7,032 nucleotides of DNA from Clostridia bacterium (lineage in GTDB: Bacteria; Bacillota; Clostridia; Christensenellales; Aristaeellaceae), in NCBI GenBank assembly GCA_017537105.1, contig JAFWBZ010000105.1, positions 1 to 7,032 on the forward strand, given 5' to 3'. A program made the translations under genes and the position numbers. Numbering within the stretch: position 1 is the first letter of the stretch; each line of letters starts with the position of its first letter. The notes under the pieces were generated by a model. It saw only the letters and a program-made list of their open reading frames with translations. It had not been told where the DNA came from and did not search any database. Of this stretch, positions 1 through 5,298 are shown piece after piece.

Positions 1-984
1 CTGGCGCTCGTCGATGACGTCCGCAGCCAGCACGGAAGTGGTGCCCTCGACCTCGATGCCGCCGACGCAGTCATACACGCCCTCTTCGGGATGGATGACG
101 GTCTTGTCGAAGGTCTCGCCGGCTTCCAGCTTCTCGATGCAGTCCACGACGAAGGGGCCGTACAGGGGGGTGCACTCGATGGTGGCGTTCATCTCGCCGG
201 CCACGATGGCCTCGAAGGCCGCCTTGACGGAGTCGCAGCCCACGATGATGATGTCCTCGCCGGGCTTCAAGCCGGCGGCTTTGATGGCGTCGATGGCGCC
301 CAAGGCCATGTCGTCGTTCTGGGCGATCAGCACGTCGATCTTATCGGTGGACTTCAGCCAGCTCTCCATCAGGGCCTGGCCCTCGGCGCGGGTGAAGTTG
401 CCAGAAGACTGCTGCACGACCTTCAGGAAGGGATAATCGGCCAGGGCGGCCAGGTTGCCGGTGGTGCGATCGACCTGGGCGGAAGCGCCGGTGGTACCTT
501 CCATGATGGCGACGTTGACATCCTCGCTGTCGCGGCCGATGCTCTTCAGGAACTCGCCGGCCCACTGCACCTGGCGGCGGCCCTCGAGCTGGAAGTCACC
601 GCCGAAGGCAGCGGCGTACTCGATCTTGTCCACGCAGTCGGGAATGCGGTCCAACAGCAGCAGCGGGATCTCGGCCTCGTTTACCTCGGCAAGGACCTCA
701 TCCCAGCCGGTGTTCACAACGCCGGTGAACAGGATGTAGTCCACACCCTGAGTGATGAAGTTGCGCAGAGCCTTGATCTGGTTCTCCTGCTTCTGCTGGG
801 CGTCGTCATACACCAGCTCCCAGCCCTCATGGCCTTCGATGGCGGCATTCACACTGTCGGTGTTGGCGGTACGCCAGTCGGACTCCTGGCCGATCTGGGA
901 GAACGCGATGGTGATCGCGGACGCGCTGGCCACCAAGCTCAGCACGAGGCTCAGGGCCAGAACCAGAGTCAACAGTTTCTTCAT
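1..984 (-). CDS. YtfQ-like sugar ABC transporter substrate-binding protein (C-terminus cut by window edge)
   Basis: Extracellular sugar-binding protein of the periplasmic-binding-protein type I fold, closest in my reading to E. coli YtfQ (galactofuranose binding) and more distantly to RbsB. 328 codons are visible and the frame is open at position 1; family length suggests only a few to about 20 residues are missing. Residues 1-23 form a Sec signal peptide ending in ASASA, with cleavage expected after A23; there is no lipobox cysteine. The mature protein starts directly on the first strand (ITIAFSQIGQESDW). Family sugar-site positions are present: D112-R113 (LLDR), R173, N223 (QNDDM) and D251 (GCDS). 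The start at 984 is set by GGAGGG at 993-998 with an 8-nt spacer. It has its own consensus promoter in the 141-nt gap after the response regulator gene. It probably opens a transporter operon continuing to the left. The sugar is not determinable from sequence; galactofuranose, another hexose or a pentose are all possible. Confidence 0.9.
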   Translation of the reverse strand, partial: MKKLLTLVLALSLVLSLVASASAITIAFSQIGQESDWRTANTDSVNAAIEGHEGWELVYDDAQQKQENQIKALRNFITQGVDYILFTGVVNTGWDEVLAEVNEAEIPLLLLDRIPDCVDKIEYAAAFGGDFQLEGRRQVQWAGEFLKSIGRDSEDVNVAIMEGTTGASAQVDRTTGNLAALADYPFLKVVQQSSGNFTRAEGQALMESWLKSTDKIDVLIAQNDDMALGAIDAIKAAGLKPGEDIIIVGCDSVKAAFEAIVAGEMNATIECTPLYGPFVVDCIEKLEAGETFDKTVIHPEEGVYDCVGGIEVEGTTSVLAADVIDERQ

Positions 985-992
985 TGCAAGTT

Positions 993-998
993 CCCTCC
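993..998 (-). promoter_or_regulatory. Ribosome binding site of the left sugar-binding protein gene
   Basis: The minus strand reads GGAGGG, followed by an 8-nt spacer and ATG at 984. It is a near-perfect Shine-Dalgarno sequence and fixes the start of the signal peptide. Confidence 0.85.
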
Positions 999-1008
999 AT
1001 TCTTCATT

Positions 1009-1024
1009 CGGCGATCTCTCGCCG
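1009..1024 (-). promoter_or_regulatory. 5'-terminal mRNA hairpin in the leader of the left sugar-binding protein gene
   Basis: A perfect inverted repeat CGGCGA-GAGA-TCGCCG (6-bp stem, 4-nt loop) on the minus strand. With the promoter's -10 at 1034-1039, transcription should start near 1026-1027, so the stem begins within about three nucleotides of the mRNA 5' end. It ends 10 nt before the Shine-Dalgarno sequence and does not cover it. Two readings are possible: a 5' stem that protects a highly expressed transcript, or a DNA operator overlapping the start site. The sequence alone does not decide between them. Confidence 0.5.
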
Positions 1025-1033
1025 GTTAACCCT

Positions 1034-1062
1034 ATTATAACGAATCGTGCGATTTCTGTCAA
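1034..1062 (-). promoter_or_regulatory. Perfect consensus sigma-A promoter of the left sugar-binding protein gene
   Basis: -35 TTGACA (1057-1062) and -10 TATAAT (1034-1039) are separated by exactly 17 bp, on the minus strand. All twelve hexamer positions match consensus. The predicted start is near 1026-1027, giving a leader of about 42 nt. Such a promoter should be strong without an activator, so regulation would more plausibly act by repression or on the leader. The spacer carries the candidate operator listed separately. Confidence 0.9.
1041..1054. promoter_or_regulatory. Candidate operator in the promoter spacer, shared with the sensor operon promoter
   Basis: The plus strand reads CGAATCGTGCGAT (1041-1053). 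Within it, AATCG-TG-CGATT (1043-1054) is a hyphenated palindrome with 5-bp arms and a 2-bp centre. Twelve of the 13 bases recur at 5208-5220, read on the opposite strand, again between -35 and -10. A protein bound here would block RNA polymerase. The regulator is unknown. It could be a repressor encoded outside the window, or the AraC-type regulator encoded next door, although that family usually binds upstream of or over the -35. Confidence 0.4.
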
Positions 1063-1102
1063 TACAATCCTTTTAGCCGTCAGTTTGATTTTCTCTGATC
1101 GA

Positions 1103-1112
1103 TTGCATGCAA
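1103..1112. promoter_or_regulatory. 10-bp perfect palindrome upstream of the promoter
   Basis: TTGCATGCAA is a perfect 10-bp palindrome centred about 45 bp upstream of the -35 hexamer, where an activator could bind. It lies in the gap directly after the response regulator gene. The gap holds no T-run terminator, so read-through from the sensor operon is possible. The site is short and could be chance; I see no second copy in the window. Confidence 0.25.
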
Positions 1113-1125
1113 ACCGGCACAATAA

Positions 1126-2715
1126 TCAGATTTCATTGGATTCCGGTTGATTTTTATTCGATTTTCGGTACTCGCTGGGCGTCATTCCGGTGTGCTTCTT
1201 GAAGAGATAGCTGAAGTAGTGCGCGTCGTTGTAGTCCACCGCCAGCGCGATTTCGGAGGAACGCATGGCCGTAGCCGCCAGGAGCTCCTTGGCCTTGCCG
1301 ATGCGAAGCGCCGTCAGGTACTGGGTAAAGGTAATGCCCGTCTCCTGGGCGAACACGGTGGAGAAGTGGCTCTGGGACATGCCCACCTCCCCGGCCACGT
1401 CCTGCAGCATCAGGTTGGGATTGTTGTAGAAGCGGCTCAGGTAGATGCGCGCCCGGCCCACCGGGGTCTCCCCCATGCCGCGACCGCTGAGCTCCCGGCA
1501 CTCGATGGCCGCTCGCAGCAGCGCCTTCACCGCGTCCAGTCCCTGCGCGTCCTCCGCCCGAAGCGCCTCGGAAACCATCGCCTGGTCCAATACCTCCTGC
1601 GGCTCCGCACCGGCGTCGTGCACGATGCGCTGCGCGGCGATCACCGCGGCGATGCGCAGATATCCCATCGCCAGCCCCATGCCTTCCGCGCCGAGCGAAT
1701 CCGTGTATTCCGCCAGAATGGCGTCCACTTCGTTTGATGCGGCGTATTGCAGCCGCTCGTACAGCGGGCTGAGCTCCAGGTTGTCCAGGAGCGCAGGCCG
1801 GTCGTCCAGCTCGCCCACGCCGATGATTCTCCGGCCCTCCCGCCGCCCCGCGGCGGCGTGGCGCACGTGCCGCGCGGACTGCATGGACCGGCGGATCTCA
1901 TAGTAGTTGTCCACGGTTTCGCCGATGGACAGCAGCAGCTCTCCGCAGTCCTGCAGCTCCGGCAGATACGCGGCAGAGCTGGCGAAGGAATAGGCGCGCT
2001 CCTCCGCGTCCTGCTTGTTGTCGCCCAGCACCAGCGCGCGGGTTCCCTGGGACATGCCGCAGGTGAACACGCTGCCGCCGCTGGCCTCCGCCAGCGCCGA
2101 GAGCGCCGCGCGCGCGCCGGCGCGCTCCTCTCCCTTCAGCGCGTAGGCGATGTCGATGACCACGTAGCAGTTTGCCGCCAGGTTGACGCCCATGGCGCGC
2201 ATCTGGTTCAGCAGCGTCTCGTCATCGGAACGGTCTCCCTCGTCGTTAAAGAGCGAAGCCAGCAGCTTTTCCCGCAGAAACTGGTTGCCGGAAGCCACGC
2301 GCCGCCGAAGGTTCGCGACGTTTTCCCGCTCCCGGCGCTCCGCCGCGATCTGGTTGGAGACGCGCTCCAGCGCCTCCCCCAGCTCCCGGGCAGTGACGGG
2401 CTTCAGCAGATACTCCTTGACGCCCAGGGAAATCGCCTGCTGGGCATAGGAGAAGTCGTCATAGCCGGAGAGGATGATGATGCCCACCCAGGGCATCATC
2501 CGCTTGACCCCGGCGCACAGCTGCATGCCATCCATGAAGGGCATGCGGATGTCCGTGAGCAGGATGTCCGGGTTCAAATCCCGGATCATCGGCAGCGCCA
2601 TCTCCCCGTCCGGCGCCTCGCCCACCAGCTGAAATCCCCGCTCCTCCCAGGGAAAGGTGTTGCGGATGGTCTCCCGAATGGCGATTTCGTCGTCAACCAG
2701 AAATACCTTCATCAT
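1126..2715 (-). CDS. YesN-like response regulator (receiver + AraC-type DNA-binding domain)
   Basis: Cytoplasmic transcription regulator of 529 residues, typical for the YesN group. The receiver domain spans about residues 3-120, with acidic pocket D8/D9, phospho-acceptor D55 (LLTDIRMP), switch residue S83 and conserved K105 (LLKP). A middle region of about 300 residues (about 125-415) has no motif I recognise, as is usual for this group. The C-terminal AraC/XylS domain (about 420-517) has two helix-turn-helices, at about 437-458 and 487-508, ending in the family signature YFSYLFKKHTGMTPSEYR. D494 stands where the second helix-turn-helix usually has glycine (VDY instead of VGY/VGF). The start at 2715 (Met-Met) is preferred because the SD GAGAGG at 2725-2730 lies 9 nt upstream. 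The gene overlaps the kinase gene by 23 nt, implying coupled translation. Likely targets are the sugar transporter promoter at 1034-1062 and possibly its own operon; this is inferred from position only. Confidence 0.93.
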   Translation of the reverse strand: MMKVFLVDDEIAIRETIRNTFPWEERGFQLVGEAPDGEMALPMIRDLNPDILLTDIRMPFMDGMQLCAGVKRMMPWVGIIILSGYDDFSYAQQAISLGVKEYLLKPVTARELGEALERVSNQIAAERRERENVANLRRRVASGNQFLREKLLASLFNDEGDRSDDETLLNQMRAMGVNLAANCYVVIDIAYALKGEERAGARAALSALAEASGGSVFTCGMSQGTRALVLGDNKQDAEERAYSFASSAAYLPELQDCGELLLSIGETVDNYYEIRRSMQSARHVRHAAAGRREGRRIIGVGELDDRPALLDNLELSPLYERLQYAASNEVDAILAEYTDSLGAEGMGLAMGYLRIAAVIAAQRIVHDAGAEPQEVLDQAMVSEALRAEDAQGLDAVKALLRAAIECRELSGRGMGETPVGRARIYLSRFYNNPNLMLQDVAGEVGMSQSHFSTVFAQETGITFTQYLTALRIGKAKELLAATAMRSSEIALAVDYNDAHYFSYLFKKHTGMTPSEYRKSNKNQPESNEI

Positions 2716-4171
2716 TGGTGATTTCCTCTCTGGATTTCAGGGGCACGCAGAAGCTGACACGGGTTCCCCCGCTGTCGCTCGCAATCTGCAGACCCTCGTC
2801 CTGATGATAGTAGAGCCGGATGCGCAAATCCACGTTTCGCAGCCCAAAGCTGCTGCCCTCGGGCGAAACGGTGCTGGCCACCGGCGCGATGTCGCTGCGC
2901 ATGGCGGCCACCACGCGCGCCAGCTTCGCGGCGGTCATGCCCTTGCCGGTATCCTCCACGCTGAAGCGCACCCGCGCCCCCTCCCGGACCGCGCTGACCC
3001 GGATGAAGCCGCCGCCGCGCTTGGACTTGATGCCGTGGTACAGCGCATTTTCCACCAGCGGCTGCAGCAGCAGCTTGACGATGTAGCCCTCCATCATGTC
3101 CTGGGGAATGTCGATGGAGTAGTTCAGGATGTCGCGATAGCGGGTCTTCTGTATGGCGAGATAGCCCGCCAGGTGCCTGAGCTCCCGCTCCACCGTGATC
3201 CAATCCGCGCCGGAGGACAGTGAGATGCGGAAGAAGTCGCTGAGGGAGCGGGTCAGGTGGATGACCTCCTCGCTCTGCCCGGATTCCGCCTGCCAGATGA
3301 TCGTATCCAGCGTGTTGTACAGGAAATGCGGGTTGATCTGGGCCTGCAGCAGCCGCAGCTCCGACTTGGCCAGGTTCTCCTGCTCCCGGCGGCTGCGCTC
3401 GATCAGGTCCTCCAGGCGATTGGCCATGACGTTGATCTGCTCGGCCAGCTCTTGAAGCTCCTCCACGTCCATATCCGGCACGCGGGCCTTCAGGTCGCCG
3501 CCGGTCAGCCGGTGCACGTTGCCCTCCAGCTGCTGGATGGCCCGGCTGATGAGATTCGTCAGGCGCTTGGAGGAGGAGCCCGCCCGGATCAGCGCCAGCA
3601 GCAGCAGCAGCGCCTCCGACAGCGCGGTCAGCCAAACCACGCGGCGGATGTTTGCGCTGGTCCGGACGGTACCGTCGATTTCCGCGGAGATGAAGTTGTC
3701 CAGCATATCGGTGACCAGGTCACCCACATCGCGCACCTCGTCCACGATCAACTCGACCTCGCTGATCGCCATGCCCTGCTCCATCCCGAGGCGCACCCGC
3801 TCCACATAGCCGGCGAGCGTATCCATCGTGCGCCGGGCCACCGTCAGCTCCAAAAATCCCGCTCCGGACGTGTCCTCCAGCAGCCTGTCCAGCGTCCGGT
3901 TGACGGACTGCAGAATGTCCTCGACGCCGCTGTCCTCGTACCGCATGCGGCCGGCCGTGACGGAGAACAGCTGCTCGGGCAGCTCCGTGCCCACCACCGG
4001 CTTCAGGCCGGCGGCGGTCTCCATGCGGGACATGGCGCTCTGGTAGCGCATGGTGATCAAAAACATCATCGTCAGGCTGAACAGCACCGGCAGCAGCAGC
4101 ACGATCGCGATGCTGCGGGTCGTGCGGCTCAGCTGGCCGATGATGCTGGCGCGCCGCTTTTCCTCCCGCAT
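2693..4171 (-). CDS. LytS/YesM-type sensor histidine kinase with helical extracellular domain
   Basis: Membrane histidine kinase of 492 residues, partner of the adjacent response regulator. TM1 is at about 21-41 and TM2 at about 177-196, enclosing an extracellular segment of about 135 residues that looks almost wholly helical. A HAMP linker follows (about 197-259), then the His_kinase domain with phospho-acceptor H282 in QINPHFLYNTLD. The ATPase domain has the N box (N375 in LLQPLVENALYHG), the G1 box VEDTGKGM (405-412) and a G2-like GSSFGLRNV (from 439). The start at 4171 is chosen over an in-frame ATG at 4192 because GAGGGG (4180-4185) sits 8 nt upstream of it. The ATG follows the TGA stop of the upstream binding protein after a single base, so the two are translationally coupled. 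The helical sensor region and the neighbouring lipid-anchored binding protein suggest it detects a sugar-protein complex rather than free sugar; this is inferred. Confidence 0.93.
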   Translation of the reverse strand: MREEKRRASIIGQLSRTTRSIAIVLLLPVLFSLTMMFLITMRYQSAMSRMETAAGLKPVVGTELPEQLFSVTAGRMRYEDSGVEDILQSVNRTLDRLLEDTSGAGFLELTVARRTMDTLAGYVERVRLGMEQGMAISEVELIVDEVRDVGDLVTDMLDNFISAEIDGTVRTSANIRRVVWLTALSEALLLLLALIRAGSSSKRLTNLISRAIQQLEGNVHRLTGGDLKARVPDMDVEELQELAEQINVMANRLEDLIERSRREQENLAKSELRLLQAQINPHFLYNTLDTIIWQAESGQSEEVIHLTRSLSDFFRISLSSGADWITVERELRHLAGYLAIQKTRYRDILNYSIDIPQDMMEGYIVKLLLQPLVENALYHGIKSKRGGGFIRVSAVREGARVRFSVEDTGKGMTAAKLARVVAAMRSDIAPVASTVSPEGSSFGLRNVDLRIRLYYHQDEGLQIASDSGGTRVSFCVPLKSREEITNDEGISG

Positions 4172-4172
4172 G

Positions 4173-5153
4173 TCAATAGCCCCTCGGCGCAAGGCCGGTC
4201 AGGTCGTCAAACTCGGTAAACACGGTCTCCTCCGGTTGGATCTCCTTGGGAATTTCCTCGCCCTTGACCAGCGCCTCCACCATGGTCATCACCGTCTCGC
4301 CCAGGTCCGGCGTGCACTCCACGATGCAGTTGATGCGGCCCTCCCGCAGCGCGTCCACCGCGGCCTGCTCGCCGTCCACCGAGATCAGGATGATGTCCTG
4401 TCCCGGCCGGACGCCTGCCGCCTCCAGCACGTCCAGCGCGCCGAGCGTCATGGCGACGTTGTGGGAATACACCACGTCGATACCCTCTGCGCCGTACTTC
4501 TCCAACAGATAGCGCATGCACTCCTCTCCCTTGGAGCGCAGGAAGTCCCCCGAGATGCTCTCCAGGATTGTGAAACGCCCGTCGCCCGCGATGGCCTGCA
4601 GGAAGCCCACCTGCCGATCCCGCATCGGCGTGGAGTCCTCCGTGCCGGTGATCTCCACGATGTTCAGGTGCTCCGCGCCCATGTCGTCCGCCTTGCGAAT
4701 CAAATATTCCCCGGCCCGCAGGCCCTCGGCCAGAAAGTCCGCGCCGATGTAGGCGGTGTACAGGTCGTCGTCCTCCGCGTCGATCATGCGGTCCGTCAGG
4801 ATCACCGGAATGCCCGCGTCGCGGGCTTCGTTGAGCACGTTGGTCCAGCCCGTCTCCACAATAGGGGAAAACGCGATGACGTCCACCCGGTAGGAGATGA
4901 ACGACCGGATCGCGGCAATCTGCTTCTCCTGCTTCTGGTTGGCGTTTTCCAGCATCAGGCCGAAGCCGTGGGCCTTGGCCGCCTGCTCCATGCTGGCGGT
5001 ATTGCCGATGCGCCAGCCGCTCTCGGAGCCCAGCTGGGAGAAGCCCACGACGACGGCGCTCTTCCCCGTGCGCTCGGCGCCCTGACAGCCGCCCAGGGCC
5101 AGCGCGCAAAGCGCGAGCCAGAGCACGCCACAGATCCAGCGATTTCTCTTCAT
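4173..5153 (-). CDS. Lipid-anchored YtfQ-like sugar-binding protein, probable sensor partner of the kinase
   Basis: 326-residue substrate-binding lipoprotein. The signal peptide ends in a lipobox (LGGC, acylated C23), so the protein is tethered to the outer face of the membrane. The mature part has the type I binding fold and is clearly paralogous to the protein at 1-984 (shared FSQ-G-ES-W, NQKQEKQI/AQQKQENQI, TGW, ECTP). Sugar-site positions are retained: D121-R122 (LTDR), R180, N232 and D260 (SVDG). The usual NDDM segment, however, reads NVAM (232-235). The protein ends APRGY, and the TGA stop lies one base before the kinase ATG. No ABC ATPase or permease adjoins it, which fits a sensing role over a transport role. 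The start at 5153 is chosen over the ATG at 5168 because GAGGG (5162-5166) lies 8 nt upstream and the shorter start gives a proper positively charged signal peptide. Ligand unknown. Confidence 0.9.
   Translation of the reverse strand: MKRNRWICGVLWLALCALALGGCQGAERTGKSAVVVGFSQLGSESGWRIGNTASMEQAAKAHGFGLMLENANQKQEKQIAAIRSFISYRVDVIAFSPIVETGWTNVLNEARDAGIPVILTDRMIDAEDDDLYTAYIGADFLAEGLRAGEYLIRKADDMGAEHLNIVEITGTEDSTPMRDRQVGFLQAIAGDGRFTILESISGDFLRSKGEECMRYLLEKYGAEGIDVVYSHNVAMTLGALDVLEAAGVRPGQDIILISVDGEQAAVDALREGRINCIVECTPDLGETVMTMVEALVKGEEIPKEIQPEETVFTEFDDLTGLAPRGY
4180..4185 (-). promoter_or_regulatory. Ribosome binding site deciding the kinase start
   Basis: GAGGGG on the minus strand, 8 nt from the ATG at 4171 and inside the last codons of the binding protein gene. 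It supports start 4171 over the in-frame ATG at 4192, and translation coupled to the upstream gene. Confidence 0.75.
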
Positions 5154-5161
5154 GTCCACAT

Positions 5162-5166
5162 CCCTC
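5162..5166 (-). promoter_or_regulatory. Ribosome binding site deciding the lipoprotein start
   Basis: GAGGG on the minus strand with an 8-nt spacer to the ATG at 5153. The alternative ATG at 5168 overlaps this element and would place acidic residues before the signal peptide, so it is rejected. Confidence 0.75.
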
Positions 5167-5204
5167 ATGTGCAGCGATTTCGTATGACACAGGCCGACAG
5201 ACAT

Positions 5205-5233
5205 AGTATCGCACGTTTCGCGCCGTTCGTCAA
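5205..5233 (-). promoter_or_regulatory. Probable sigma-A promoter of the sensor operon
   Basis: -35 TTGACG (5228-5233, 5 of 6) and -10 GATACT (5205-5210, 4 of 6) are 17 bp apart. The -10 is preceded by TGC, giving an extended -10 (TG-N) that would offset the weaker hexamer. The predicted start is near 5198, giving a leader of about 45 nt. It lies just downstream of the recA terminator, so the operon is set off from recA. It is markedly weaker than the transporter promoter at 1034-1062, as suits a low-level sensor. Confidence 0.6.
5208..5220. promoter_or_regulatory. Candidate operator in the sensor operon promoter, second copy of the shared element
   Basis: The plus strand reads ATCGCACGTTTCG; the minus strand at 1041-1053 reads ATCGCACGATTCG. 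The match is 12 of 13. It fills the -35/-10 spacer and overlaps the upstream half of the -10. Relative to transcription it is flipped compared with the first copy, as expected for a near-palindromic operator. Regulator unknown. Confidence 0.4.
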
Positions 5234-5239
5234 TAGCGT

Positions 5240-5283
5240 CCAAAACGCAAATCCGGCAGCGGAGCCTCTCGCTCCGCTGCCGG
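5240..5283 (-). terminator. Rho-independent terminator of recA
   Basis: A perfect 13-bp GC-rich stem (arms 5253-5265 and 5271-5283) with a 5-nt loop, followed on the minus strand by ATTTGCGTTTTGG. It begins 16 nt after the recA stop codon. The T-run is interrupted by GCG but the stem is very strong. It separates recA from the sugar-sensing operon. Confidence 0.85.
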
Positions 5284-5298
5284 TGGAAGGGAATCGAT

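Noticed and set aside
91..1029. Long plus-strand open frame of 312 codons opposite the left binding protein gene, and similar frames elsewhere (1747-2721, 3257-4219, 4050-5453)
   Set aside because: They lie antisense to well-recognised genes, have low-complexity Gly/Leu/Gln/His-rich products and lack convincing RBS or families. They arise from high GC at third codon positions.
1094..1107. Partial match to a CcpA cre site (TGCAATCGATCAGA on the minus strand)
   Set aside because: The left half fits TGNAANCG but the right half misses key bases. Too weak to call without conservation data.
1109..1117. CCGGTTTGC shared with the recA promoter spacer (minus strand, 6511-6519)
   Set aside because: A 9-bp match between unrelated promoters at different positions is plausible by chance, with no palindromic or positional logic.
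4192..4192. Upstream ATG as the kinase start (adds 7 residues)
   Set aside because: It would lie inside the binding protein gene without a good RBS; GAGGGG is ideally placed for 4171.
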